A DNA stretch of 64,000 bases from Rhodobiaceae bacterium (GTDB taxonomy: Bacteria > Pseudomonadota > Alphaproteobacteria > Parvibaculales > Parvibaculaceae). Shown here piece by piece: positions 27,088 to 35,767 of this stretch. The stretch is taken from contig JAAWWE010000004.1 in the NCBI GenBank assembly GCA_021404525.1, forward strand, positions 1 through 64,000, written 5' to 3'. The notes beneath the pieces were generated by a model that worked only from the letters and a program-made list of their open reading frames with translations, was not told the origin of the DNA and searched no databases. Position 1 is the first letter of the stretch. Each line of letters opens with the position of its first letter. The position numbers and the translations under genes are program-made.

Positions 27088-27891
27088 CTAGAGATCGCGC
27101 AACTTAATTTTGAGGGAAGGGAGCTTTTTGGAGGCATTAGCTGCTGCCTTCCTAACTTCTGCCTCGTGGAATTTTCCCATACGATACGCATCTCTTAGGT
27201 GCCATATGTCTTTGCCGCCTTTTTCCTCTTTTACAAATGGCATGAACCATTTTTTGGTGTGGGTCTTTAGGGCGTCCCTTTCTTCCTTAGTCAGCCTTTC
27301 ATTGTCTTCGTATAGGAGTCTTAGAACCAACTGTTCGACCAATTGGTCGGCCTTCTGTCGTTTGTGCCCAGCTTTGAGCGCTTGCACTAGATAGTGTCCC
27401 AGCCAACTTCGGCGTTCGGCCGCCTTTCCCATTTTGGTTTCCGATTGCCGTATAGCGTGAGGATCACTGTTGTCTGAGATCAGCAGCAGCTCGAAAATCT
27501 CACCCACACCGCAGAAGTCGCCCCATAGGCTTATGAATTCCGGTGTTGCCTCACGTGCCGCAACAAGTCGCTCCAGCTTGGGGGCGATTTCAAGGGCGAA
27601 CTGACGCCTCTCCTCAAGATGCTCCATATCGATGCCATCGAGGTATGCTCCTAACTGCCAAGCCCGAACGTCTACACCGACTTCTGGATCAAACCACTGT
27701 GGTGCGTCCTCTTTCCAGACAGGCTTTTGGGGTTTCTGTTTCTTTTCGGGTTCCGCTTCGTTTTTGCCTACCCAATTTTCTCTGGTCGGCATGCGAGTGT
27801 GTCTAAGCGTTTCTAGGTATTCGCTGAGCGTGAACTCAATTCGTTCCCACGGTGTTTGACCAGCTATTCGCATCTCATCAAAAAACCTCAC
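27088..27891 (-). CDS. Island protein of unknown function, helical
   Basis: 267 residues, rich in charged helices, with no membrane segment or known catalytic motif I recognise. WERIEFTLSEYLETLRHTRM at the N-terminus and a basic C-terminal third (KKWFMPFVKEEKGGKDIWHL, then KKLPSLKIKLRDL) suggest a nucleic-acid- or protein-binding role. A start at the second Met (about 27873) is also possible. It lies upstream of alpA on the same strand, so it may belong to the replication/control module. Confidence 0.65.
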   Translation of the reverse strand: MRFFDEMRIAGQTPWERIEFTLSEYLETLRHTRMPTRENWVGKNEAEPEKKQKPQKPVWKEDAPQWFDPEVGVDVRAWQLGAYLDGIDMEHLEERRQFALEIAPKLERLVAAREATPEFISLWGDFCGVGEIFELLLISDNSDPHAIRQSETKMGKAAERRSWLGHYLVQALKAGHKRQKADQLVEQLVLRLLYEDNERLTKEERDALKTHTKKWFMPFVKEEKGGKDIWHLRDAYRMGKFHEAEVRKAAANASKKLPSLKIKLRDL

Positions 27892-28047
27892 GCTGTGGCC
27901 GTCTCGGGTCGTGTAAGGTTATCCCTACGCAACCATATTGATCTACGTGTGATCTTATATCGGCTGGATTCTGTCCGCACCAATGGAACACGTTATACAG
28001 GCTGGCTAAGGCAAGAATTTTGGTTCATCGTCACTATTGAGGTGTGA

Positions 28048-28296
28048 ATGATGAGAGATAAACCCGAACGTCATACAAATGTTGCTGATCGTTGTGGCCT
28101 GATAGTGGCAGTTGGATTTGAAGAACAGGAAGACTTGCATACCTGGATGGTGAGGCAGGGTCACACAGTGGCGTATCGCCGCTATGCCAAGGGCTGCATT
28201 GTTGCGGAAGAGCATGCGCAAATCGAAAAGCGCGGTAAATGGTCAGGGCAATTCACGGCGCCGTGGATGTGGAGACTTGGGGAGCGCCTCAAATGA
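28048..28296 (+). CDS. Truncated staphylococcal-nuclease-like protein, catalytic residues missing
   Basis: 82 residues. WMVRQGHTVAYRRYAKGCIV, AEEHAQIEKRGKWSGQF and APWMWR match the C-terminal part of SNase/thermonuclease proteins. The N-terminal half, which carries the catalytic Arg35, Asp40 and Glu43, is absent. The position of the family DxYGR (Arg87) reads DRCGLIV, so that residue is lost too. GAGG lies just upstream of the ATG. The stop overlaps the start of the next gene (ATGA, 28293-28296). It is either a remnant or a repurposed small subunit of the operon. Confidence 0.6.
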   Translation: MMRDKPERHTNVADRCGLIVAVGFEEQEDLHTWMVRQGHTVAYRRYAKGCIVAEEHAQIEKRGKWSGQFTAPWMWRLGERLK

Positions 28297-29834
28297 TCAT
28301 CACCTGGGGGGATGATTTTCTCGACACGACCCAAGGCCTGGATATTTTGGGGGTGCGGGGAGTTGATCAAGCTGTGGAGTTGGGCCTGGTCAACGGAATT
28401 ACAACTATCTCACAACGTGCCCGTTATTTCTCGATCCTCCCATGGGCGCTTGGCGAGTACTTTGCCGAACACGCACCAACAGGTTTTGACTGGGATAGCC
28501 TCTCTGCATATTTGCGCCGGATCGAGTTTGTGGTCCTTGCAGCAAGCCGGCTAGATAGCGAGCTCAACGGAGCGGATTCGAGCGGTGCCTTGGGCGCCAC
28601 CCTGCATAAAGAGCAGTTAGCCACATTGGTCGCTGGCGGCACCGTGACATTCCCAGAAGACTCCGGTGGCGCTATGCTCGGCACGTATTTCGCACCTTGC
28701 CGCACGATCGGGTTCCTGCTCGATGGTGATGAGACAATCCCATATCGCTTAAGCCCGCGCGGGACAGAAATCTGGGCACTACGGAAAGCACGTCTCCAAG
28801 CTTCACCTACGATCACCAATATTTTGAATGGGGGCGAGATTTCACGAGCACAGGCCGAAGCTGCAATACCTGAGTTTTCCCTCGGCTCCCTCGACCGTTC
28901 TACCAGCGAAGCGGATTTGCTATACGACGCCCTGGCGACCCCATGGGACCCTGGAACAGAAGCGGAGCGGCACCGGGTCAGCAAGGCATACGAAGCCTTC
29001 AATGGCACTATCACTTGGGCGAAAGAATTGCTCGCTACTGAGCATGAAAGTGCGAGCGCTCTCATCGTCCGAAATTTCAAGAATTGTGCCCGAGGAGATC
29101 AGATTTCGGAGATCGCCTTCAAAGGAGATCAGATTTCAGAGACAGCACACAGTTGGGCCGAATACGAATATCGGCGCAGGTGCCATTTTGCATTGGAGCT
29201 CATGCTTTCCGCGCTGACCAGTAGCCTCGCCGAATTTGAAAAAGCCACGATCTCGCAAGTCGTTTCAAGCTGGTTCAGCACCCTCGATCCATCTCCCCTT
29301 CTAGCCAGTGAATGGACGGCGGTTTCCGAGGCAAGAAACTTGAACGGCGCAGAAGCAGTCGCCTCTGTTCCCAGAGACCTCTTCAACGGCAAACCCATCC
29401 CGACAGGCGATTTGCGCCACCTTCCGATACCAGACCAGGCGTTTTCGGCGATTGCACTGCTCGTGGCTACTGCTGAGCAAACGAGGGCAGCAAGACGCGA
29501 CGGATACTTCGAACGAAAATCCACTTCGCCGGGTGAGCGCGCCATAAGCATCATTGAAGGCGCTGGCGATGAGCCTTTCTCCATACTGATGGAAGAGATC
29601 GTCGAAGTCACTGCTCTTTCGCATTTACAAACGACGCTGCGGAAAATGGGTGCTGGTCAGAAATGTTCTTTACGCTTTTTCCCAGACGGCCCATTGCTGC
29701 GCCCGACGGGCATCGGTATGGCTCCTGGTCACAGCAACGATCGGCTTACAAACGTACTTCGGATCCTCACGGACATTGGCAAACTGAAGCGCATGGATGG
29801 GAAGTTTGCGCCAATTGATGGAGGCGCGGCATGA
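28293..29834 (+). CDS. DUF6361-like protein, first large gene of a nuclease operon
   Basis: 513 residues. The N-terminus ITWGDDFLDTTQGLDILGVR and then TTISQRARYFSILPWALGEY resemble DUF6361 proteins, which begin in the same way; the assignment is from memory of the pattern. No catalytic motif is clear. About residues 265-290 contain a 10-residue tandem duplication (GDQISEIAFK then GDQISETAHS), encoded by a 30-bp repeat. The start at 28293 has GGGGAG upstream and overlaps the SNase-like stop. Its end overlaps the PLD gene by ATGA, so the two proteins are probably made together and act together. Confidence 0.7.
   Translation: MIITWGDDFLDTTQGLDILGVRGVDQAVELGLVNGITTISQRARYFSILPWALGEYFAEHAPTGFDWDSLSAYLRRIEFVVLAASRLDSELNGADSSGALGATLHKEQLATLVAGGTVTFPEDSGGAMLGTYFAPCRTIGFLLDGDETIPYRLSPRGTEIWALRKARLQASPTITNILNGGEISRAQAEAAIPEFSLGSLDRSTSEADLLYDALATPWDPGTEAERHRVSKAYEAFNGTITWAKELLATEHESASALIVRNFKNCARGDQISEIAFKGDQISETAHSWAEYEYRRRCHFALELMLSALTSSLAEFEKATISQVVSSWFSTLDPSPLLASEWTAVSEARNLNGAEAVASVPRDLFNGKPIPTGDLRHLPIPDQAFSAIALLVATAEQTRAARRDGYFERKSTSPGERAISIIEGAGDEPFSILMEEIVEVTALSHLQTTLRKMGAGQKCSLRFFPDGPLLRPTGIGMAPGHSNDRLTNVLRILTDIGKLKRMDGKFAPIDGGAA
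29093..29152 (+). repeat. 30-bp in-frame tandem duplication
   Basis: Two 30-bp units start at about 29093 and 29123 and share AGGAGATCAGATTTC followed by GAG. They encode the repeated GDQISE segment. The second halves have diverged, so it is not brand new. Confidence 0.7.
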
Positions 29835-32449
29835 GAAGAAATGTCTTGGAATGGATATGCAGCACGATGACCGACGCCACATCGGCGATCGTACTCACCC
29901 ACAACATCGATTTTCTGTTTCTGCAATCTGTCGTCCGCCCGAGGCTCCGAAAGAGCGGCCACCCGAAGCTGACCATATTTGCGGATGCTTCCTGTGCCTC
30001 CGGTTCTTACCGGCAACAGCGGCTTTTGCTGGACGAGCTGGGCCGCCACTATCGCGTTGCGCAAGTCGACATGGGGGTAGGACGCAGATTTCATCCAAAG
30101 GCAATCTTTCTCGCTGGGCCAACCAAAGCAGCCCTCGCCGTTGGGAGTGGCAACTTGACCCATGGCGGCTGGAGTGCCAACTACGAAATTTGGGCAAGCT
30201 ACGAGAGCGACGACGATGGATTGCCAGCCATCTCAGCCTTTCGGGACTATCTCCAAACCGTTGTCGACATGGTGCCTCAATCGGAATCTCTCTCAGAGGA
30301 AACATTCGCTGCTTTCGATTTGGCCACAAACCCCTGGGTGGCAGACTTGCCCGAGCCTGAAGGGTTATATGGCACTCCATCCGACCGACCTCTTCTTGAC
30401 ACCATGGTTGATCTGGCTGGAGAGGGTGTTCAAAAGGTTACTGTCTGCGCGCCCTACTACGACCCTGATGGCGTAGCCCTCGCTGAGCTTGCAGGACGCT
30501 TTTCGTCCCCCATCAAAACCCTGCTGCAGAAAAATCATGTTGGTTTATCGGACAGCGCGGCGTCGGCCTTGCCGCAGAATGCCGAAACGTTAAGCGTCGA
30601 TGTCGATCCGAGTCGCTTTATCCACGCTAAATTGTATGGGTTCCATCGCACTGACTCGATGATGCTTTTCGCCGGTAGTGCGAACGTATCTCGTGCAGCG
30701 CTGATGGCAGGTGATGGATGGGGTAATGCAGAACTTATAGCAGCTCAAACTATATCTTCAGAACAAGCTGATGAACTGCTCTCCGATATTGTTGTTTTGG
30801 ACGAAGCACCAGACTTCCCTGAAACACCTCCTTCAGACGAATGGGAGGTTTTGACTAACCCGCTTCGCATTTTGGCGGCCAGTTTTTCAAGTGGCGCTCT
30901 TGAGATCGCGTTCAAATCTGATGGTGAGATCGCTCGCATGTTTATCGAGATTGACGATGGAACGCGCGAGCAATGTAACGATCTTACGGACACCGGCAGG
31001 GCACGCCTCAGGTTGGGAAAATGCCCCAAATCGGTGCGCTTGTGCTGCTCGTTGATAGGCGGACAGGAGGTATCGTCTGAACCCTCCTGGGTGGACAACG
31101 AAGACAGCCTCGGTATTTCTGTCCCTGAAAGGCGGATCGCAGCTAAATTGGCGGAAGCCGCCGAAGCTGGATCGTTCTCGGCGAGCGGCATGTTTGAAAT
31201 TCTTCAGCTGCTTCACCAACACTTACAACAGCATGTTAGGCCGCCTACTCATTCCCGGTCCCAAGAAGACGACAAGGCATCTCGGCCTGTACAGACCTAC
31301 AATGTCGAGGACGTATTTTCTGATGACTTCGGTCGTCCGCGAAGCGATCCTACTGCACAGCTACCCGGCGGTTTCCGAGAATCCGATTTTCTTCGCGCTT
31401 TTTCAGCATACTTCTCGGTCGGTGGCCCTGAAGACCCAGAAGAAGATCAGCCGCAATCAGACGGTCAGCCTCTAACAGAAGATTCACAGGGTGATGGCCA
31501 CAAACCCGAGGAAGTCGGTGATGACAGAGTCAGGGAGGAGCTCGAGCAGCTTCAGGCCCAGCGCCGTCGTTCGGAAGAAGCTGATCGGCTACGCAACAAA
31601 CTGTTGGCGGCCCTAAACAACGTCATTTCGGTAATGGGCGCGGAGGAGTTTGTTGCCAGCAGACCTCCCGAGCGGCTCGGTGCCGATATCGCAGCAACCG
31701 CGCTGCTCCTTCGGAAAGGCTTGTCCGACGAAATCCTCACAGAGGAAGATTTTGCAGATGTCACCAATCGCTTATGGATTGTTTTGTTCTTCGGCTCGAA
31801 AGATCAGCCGAGCGTCTTTCAACGACACCGTGAAGCATGCTCTCCAGAACAGTGGGAGGCCTTTGAAGCGGCGGTGTCGTCGCCCAGGCTGACTGCTGCA
31901 TTAACGCTCTGGTGTTTCCCCGATTGGGGGCGCGATAGCACAGATGCAATTCGGTTCAAGTTTTCGGCAATGCTACTCGCTGGTCGGCTGCCTTGGTTGG
32001 TTTCTGGTGGAACAGTGGAGGAAATACATGGCGAACTGCGCCGGTTAGCGCGAGCGATACCCGGCAGCGCTGACTTTGAAACGCTAGTAGTGGCGTGGAC
32101 CCATTGGACTCAGGCCGGAATTGCATTCCAGGAATTTGAGCGGGCCGTAGCTAGATGGAGCGCGAAAGAATTGGCGGATTTAGTAACTGTCAAAAAGGCA
32201 TGCCGTGGTGAACTGCTCTGGCAGGTTGGTCAATTCTGCGTGTCGGATGCGGATTATCGGCGAGAACCAAAAACTAAGGCGGTCGTACACCAATTGGGCA
32301 AGTCTGCTCCATTAAAAATCCTCGGAAGTTGGTTAGTTCCAGTAACCGCATTAGTGAGTGATGATGGTCTCCTTGAATTGGAGCGCGGCCCAAGGCAGGT
32401 GATACAAAATATATTGGCAGAAGTCGCAACTGACGACCTTGGCTGGTAG
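29831..32449 (+). CDS. Phospholipase-D-like (two-HKD) putative nuclease
   Basis: 872 residues. Two complete HxK...N half-sites form a PLD-type active site: FHPKAIFL with GSGNLTHGG (His88, Lys90, Asn108) and FIHAKLYGF with AGSANVSRAA (His265, Lys267, Asn285). Residues ~340-430 may be a beta-rich domain. About 490-570 is acidic and probably disordered. REELEQLQAQRRRSEEADRL (about 560-580) looks like a coiled coil, and a helical C-terminal domain follows. No helicase or membrane segment is present. It is translationally coupled to the DUF6361-like gene and is the last gene before attR, a typical cargo position. It probably cleaves nucleic acid in phage defence; this is inference. Confidence 0.78.
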   Translation: MRRNVLEWICSTMTDATSAIVLTHNIDFLFLQSVVRPRLRKSGHPKLTIFADASCASGSYRQQRLLLDELGRHYRVAQVDMGVGRRFHPKAIFLAGPTKAALAVGSGNLTHGGWSANYEIWASYESDDDGLPAISAFRDYLQTVVDMVPQSESLSEETFAAFDLATNPWVADLPEPEGLYGTPSDRPLLDTMVDLAGEGVQKVTVCAPYYDPDGVALAELAGRFSSPIKTLLQKNHVGLSDSAASALPQNAETLSVDVDPSRFIHAKLYGFHRTDSMMLFAGSANVSRAALMAGDGWGNAELIAAQTISSEQADELLSDIVVLDEAPDFPETPPSDEWEVLTNPLRILAASFSSGALEIAFKSDGEIARMFIEIDDGTREQCNDLTDTGRARLRLGKCPKSVRLCCSLIGGQEVSSEPSWVDNEDSLGISVPERRIAAKLAEAAEAGSFSASGMFEILQLLHQHLQQHVRPPTHSRSQEDDKASRPVQTYNVEDVFSDDFGRPRSDPTAQLPGGFRESDFLRAFSAYFSVGGPEDPEEDQPQSDGQPLTEDSQGDGHKPEEVGDDRVREELEQLQAQRRRSEEADRLRNKLLAALNNVISVMGAEEFVASRPPERLGADIAATALLLRKGLSDEILTEEDFADVTNRLWIVLFFGSKDQPSVFQRHREACSPEQWEAFEAAVSSPRLTAALTLWCFPDWGRDSTDAIRFKFSAMLLAGRLPWLVSGGTVEEIHGELRRLARAIPGSADFETLVVAWTHWTQAGIAFQEFERAVARWSAKELADLVTVKKACRGELLWQVGQFCVSDADYRREPKTKAVVHQLGKSAPLKILGSWLVPVTALVSDDGLLELERGPRQVIQNILAEVATDDLGW

Positions 32450-32523
32450 CCGAGCGATCCCCTAGTTGGAAGTAAACTCCTTTGGACATATGGGCGTGTT
32501 GGTCTTCTTACTGCAACGGGTTT

Positions 32524-32542
32524 GGTTACCTGCTGGTTACAT
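32524..32542 (+). promoter_or_regulatory. Candidate integrase arm-type sites, right
   Basis: GGTTAC (32524-32529) and GGTTACAT (32535-32542), 11 bp start to start, in the same orientation and spacing as the left pair at 17403-17421. Confidence 0.45.
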
Positions 32543-32662
32543 CCTTGGAAGTGGACTTTCCGGTGTTATTTATTAGGCATCCGGCGGACGTGCGTTCAGT
32601 TGGCTAGGCTGTCTTTCATCAGTTTGATCAAACCCGCTGAAACCGCCGCACGCTGTTATCCA

Positions 32663-32718
32663 AACCTTGCCAAGGTTGGGGTCGTGAGTTCGAATCTCAT
32701 CGCCCGCTCCAATTTTTC
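32663..32718 (+). repeat. attR, copy of the tRNA-Gly 3' half
   Basis: A 56-bp perfect copy of 17260-17315. No 5' half of a tRNA precedes it (upstream is CGCACGCTGTTATCC), so it is a displaced 3' end and not a gene. Confidence 0.95.
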
Positions 32719-32790
32719 CCGATCCAAATCTCTCATGTGAACGCCTGCAGCCTGGTTTGAAAACCGCGTGGGTCGGTCAGGGTCTGCGGC

Positions 32791-33210
32791 TCAACTGTCT
32801 GCAAAGAGTGTTCTATGGGACATAAGCCACCTGTCCCCTGTCTTGCGCCATCGCAAGCGGTAGGTGCCGCTCGCCACGATGAATGGCGCCTTACCGGCCA
32901 TTTTGTGGGTGACCAGAAAAGTATGCTCTGTCAACGCTGTGTCTTCTGACAGTTCTTCGAAGACTAGCCCAGAGAAATGGTGTCTTGATTGGCGATCTTT
33001 CAGCCGTCGATCATAGGACGCCTTGGCATAGGACAGAATTTCGGCGCGGCCGCGAACCACAGATGCCTCGTCCAACGCACCGGCAACATGCCGGTCCATA
33101 ATGCCATCCTCTGTGAACAGTTCGGCGAACTCTTTTGCGGCCTTCCGATCCCAAAGCTGCGCGTACTTCGCCAACTGGTCTGCAATCCGCATGCGTTCTT
33201 CCAGATGCAT
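32791..33210 (-). CDS. SnoaL-like/NTF2-fold protein
   Basis: 139 residues. RIADQLAKYAQLWDRKAAKE, FAELFTEDGIMD, then a C-terminal GTYRLRWRKTGDRWLMSHRT match the SnoaL-like family of cone-shaped small-ligand proteins, often in polyketide or aromatic pathways. It is the first chromosomal gene after the island. Substrate unknown. Confidence 0.8.
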   Translation of the reverse strand: MHLEERMRIADQLAKYAQLWDRKAAKEFAELFTEDGIMDRHVAGALDEASVVRGRAEILSYAKASYDRRLKDRQSRHHFSGLVFEELSEDTALTEHTFLVTHKMAGKAPFIVASGTYRLRWRKTGDRWLMSHRTLFADS

Positions 33211-33470
33211 GTCTTTCTCCGATCGTGTCGCGAAACATGATGATCATCCAGGCAGCGGAGATAAAGCTATCTTGTGCGGTTGTCTTTTGCCGGATCAGTC
33301 AGGTCGGTGCATGCCGCAATTCCCGTAAGCGGGTCCTTAAAAGGAGCCTGCATGTTATTTGGCCAGGCTGTTTAATTCTCAGCTGTCAATAAACGGCATT
33401 CCATGTGTCATAAGTTATGCTTCGTTCGTCGGCAAACAGAGCGCGACGTTTGGTGGATTGATACAGGAAA

Positions 33471-34088
33471 TTGGGTGACGCAGTGCTTTCCAGAAACCAA
33501 CGCCTTCAGCGCGACCGTGACTTTACGGGCGACAGACTCTCCACCTTCCGCGAAGTGTTTCTCCGGCATGGCCTGCCTGGCTGCATCCTTGCTCTCATTT
33601 GCATCGGCATTCCCGCCCTGCAAATCGCCTTCGTTGGGAGTCTCCAGAAGGGTCTTGCCAGCCCCAACCTCTACGCGATTTCATTTGTCCTGTTGGTGTT
33701 GGCTTTGAATGCGCACGCCTGGTTCATAGACAGGCGGTGGAGCCTCTCAAAATTTGGCTGGATCCTATATCTCGGCGCTCTTGCCTTCTGGGAGGAGTGG
33801 CTGTTCCGCCTTGCCCTTCCTCAATTGCTGGAGGGCATGGGTGCCTCCTTCTGGGGGGCAGCGGTCCTGAGTTCTCTTGTTTTTGGAGCTGTGCACTATT
33901 TCACCCTGCGCTGGAGGTGGCAGTGGTGCGTGTTGGCGTTTGTCGGCGGCCTCGCCCTAAGTCGACAAATGGACGTGCATGGAGACCTGTTGCTCGTTAC
34001 AGCCTTTCATTGGATCGCCACCTATCTCAATACGCCTCGACCGCCTGGGCAGTCTGAGAAGGCAAATGGAAACGGCGAGCCATATTAG
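33471..34088 (+). CDS. CPBP-family intramembrane metalloprotease
   Basis: 205 residues with about five or six membrane segments. EEWLFR (Glu108, Glu109, Arg113) and FGAVHY hold the conserved EExxxR and FxxxH motifs, and a late His (FHWIATYL) completes the set. It probably cleaves membrane peptides or has a related maturation role. The start is uncertain (TTG 33471 or GTG 33483). It overlaps the convergent hydrolase by 4 bp. Confidence 0.85.
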   Translation: MGDAVLSRNQRLQRDRDFTGDRLSTFREVFLRHGLPGCILALICIGIPALQIAFVGSLQKGLASPNLYAISFVLLVLALNAHAWFIDRRWSLSKFGWILYLGALAFWEEWLFRLALPQLLEGMGASFWGAAVLSSLVFGAVHYFTLRWRWQWCVLAFVGGLALSRQMDVHGDLLLVTAFHWIATYLNTPRPPGQSEKANGNGEPY

Positions 34089-35122
34089 TTTAACGACTGG
34101 ACCTGCTCGATGACGCGGAGCAGTGCGGCGGCAATTTCCTCAGGTACTTCTTCCTGCAGGAAATGCCCTGCCTGTGTTTCGGTCACCGGTGCATTGGGGA
34201 AATTCTGTTTCATCAGCTCCAGTCCTTTGGCCAGGATCGGGTCGCTCATGCCCCAGACGAGTTCAACCGGAATGTTCAGCCCTTCAATGTAGCGCTCAAT
34301 TTCGCGCATCTGCACGGAACTCGGTTCGTCCGGATCATTGGGGACCATGCGCATCATGGCTAGGGGCGCCTTGGCGTTTCCGCTTTCAAGAACAGGTCGT
34401 CCGTAGAGAGCTGTTACGTCCTTCGGCATAGAGTCAGGATCGCCCTGGGTGGCGGGCAGACGGTCAAAGATAGACACGAGCCTTTCGAGCATCAATTCGC
34501 CGACCACGGGTGTTTTGGCGATGTCATGGGCTGTGGACAGACTGCGAGCTTCAGTTGGTGCGTTCGCGCCGGTGTTGAGTATCACCGCACCCTTGAGCAG
34601 CTCGGGCGATCGGGCGAGCGTTCCAAGTCCAATAGGACCACCCCAATCCTGGCCCATGAATACAAGCTCGGTGAGCTGCAATTGCGCCAGCGCCGCATTT
34701 ATCCACCTAATGTGATTGTCCAGCGTGTGCTCGCTCGCCGGCACTTTGCTCGAGAAGCCCAGCCCTACCGCTGTCGGCATGATCAGCCGCAGCCGATCGG
34801 TGGGGAGTTCAGCTGCCACCTTGCGGTAGAGAAAGCCCGATGTCGGGTTGCCGTGCATGAGAAAGACCGGATAGCCGGACCCAACCTCAAGGATATGAAC
34901 CTTGATGCCCGGTTCCACTTCGATGAAGTAGCTCTTGTAGTCGTCGGTCACATGCTTTGCGGCATAGTCCGGGAGCGGGAAGGCTTCAAAGGTACCAGCA
35001 TCGAGGACGACAGTTCCCACTCCTTCAGGGGTCACCAATTCCCCGCCGCGTGTGATGGCAATCATGAACCCGACAGCGGCCATGATGACAACGCCTAAGG
35101 TTATCAAGATGGTTTTTCTCAT
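34085..35122 (-). CDS. Haloalkane-dehalogenase-like alpha/beta hydrolase, membrane-anchored
   Basis: 345 residues. MRKTILITLGVVIMAAVGFM is an N-terminal anchor or signal. HGNPTSGFLYR is the family HGNPTS loop with the first halide-stabilising Asn. FMGQDWGGP carries the nucleophile Asp and the adjacent halide-binding Trp. VWGMSDPIL holds the catalytic acid and AGHFLQEE the histidine, the order of subfamily-I dehalogenases. It may act in or outside the inner membrane on a haloalkane or epoxide; the real substrate is unproven. GGAAGG precedes ATG 35122. Confidence 0.8.
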   Translation of the reverse strand: MRKTILITLGVVIMAAVGFMIAITRGGELVTPEGVGTVVLDAGTFEAFPLPDYAAKHVTDDYKSYFIEVEPGIKVHILEVGSGYPVFLMHGNPTSGFLYRKVAAELPTDRLRLIMPTAVGLGFSSKVPASEHTLDNHIRWINAALAQLQLTELVFMGQDWGGPIGLGTLARSPELLKGAVILNTGANAPTEARSLSTAHDIAKTPVVGELMLERLVSIFDRLPATQGDPDSMPKDVTALYGRPVLESGNAKAPLAMMRMVPNDPDEPSSVQMREIERYIEGLNIPVELVWGMSDPILAKGLELMKQNFPNAPVTETQAGHFLQEEVPEEIAAALLRVIEQVQSLN

Positions 35123-35219
35123 GGGTTCAACCTTCCAATGCCTTCCTTCAACGAGCTGAGGCCCAACACTATAAATTGGCACTAATCGTGTCAATTCAAG
35201 GTTCTTTTTGGATAGCCAA

Positions 35220-35714
35220 TCAGATTGCGTGGCCCGGAATAGGGCAATCTTTACACGTCCGGACGGCGCAAAGACGGCAAATGCGGTGTTTGGCCATTTC
35301 GGTTTCCGGCAGGTTGGTCAGGACCTTTGCCAGCAGATTCCCGAGCGCCGCACGCTCGTTAGAAGTGAGTCCTCTGAGGCCTGCTTCTAGCAGATCAAGG
35401 CGTTGGTCCATCAGACGCTGCCGTAGCTTGCTGCCCTTGCGCGTCAGATGCAGCGCAACAGCTCGGCCATCTGCAGCCTTGCGTCGCTCGACGAGGCTGT
35501 CCTCTTCCAGGCGGTCGATCAAGCGCACAGTGCCTGGATGTGAAAGATCGAGAACCTGGCGAAGTATTTCGACAGACAGCCCGGGTGCATATCCAAGCAC
35601 GACAATAGCCGCTGCCGATTCCCCGGAGCGATCAAATGTGTCTTTGATGCCGGATTTGATCCGGTCGCTGATTGCGAGGGCAAGCGCGCCAAGCAGGTTC
35701 GTCGTGCGGTCCAT
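35220..35714 (-). CDS. MarR-family regulator with C-terminal cysteine cluster
   Basis: 164 residues. The winged helix lies in VEILRQVLDLSHPGTVRLID, then RLEEDSLVERRKAADGRAVA. The C-terminal tail CRLCAVRTCKDCP has four cysteines in a CxxC-x4-CxxC pattern and may bind a metal or sense redox. I chose ATG 35714 because two palindromes lie immediately upstream; longer frames would read through them. It is divergent from the VOC gene at 35877. Confidence 0.82.
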   Translation of the reverse strand: MDRTTNLLGALALAISDRIKSGIKDTFDRSGESAAAIVVLGYAPGLSVEILRQVLDLSHPGTVRLIDRLEEDSLVERRKAADGRAVALHLTRKGSKLRQRLMDQRLDLLEAGLRGLTSNERAALGNLLAKVLTNLPETEMAKHRICRLCAVRTCKDCPIPGHAI

Positions 35715-35724
35715 GTCGGCAATG

Positions 35725-35739
35725 TATGCGCGTCGCATA
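35725..35739. promoter_or_regulatory. Palindrome, candidate MarR operator 1
   Basis: TATGCG-CGT-CGCATA is a perfect dyad, 11 bp upstream of the proposed MarR start, so binding would block translation initiation or transcription of the regulator. Confidence 0.55.
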
Positions 35740-35767
35740 AATTCCGCAATTGCAGGATTGACAGAAA

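Larger units (their letters stand above)
17260..32718. mobile_element. 15.4-kb integrated genomic island (satellite/PICI-like) in tRNA-Gly
   Basis: The island is bounded by the 56-bp att repeats. It carries a tyrosine integrase, an AlpA-like protein, a primase-polymerase and ATPase pair, a long inverted repeat, a type III-like mod/res pair and a DUF6361-like/PLD operon. No capsid, tail, portal, relaxase or type IV secretion gene is visible. The replication module with int and alpA is what P4-like and PICI-like satellites have, although here int, primase and alpA all point the same way. Calling it a satellite is inference; the integration itself is clear. Confidence 0.9.
32450..32790. other. 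Right end of the island and flank, no gene
   Basis: Contains the right-hand arm motif at 32524-32542 and attR at 32663-32718. No gene is supported. Chromosomal sequence resumes after 32718. Confidence 0.7.

Noticed and set aside
28239..32449. DISARM system
   Set aside because: Only a PLD protein is shared; the DrmA helicase and DrmB DUF1998 protein are absent.
32663..32718. A second tRNA-Gly gene
   Set aside because: Only the 3' half is present; no acceptor or D arm precedes it.
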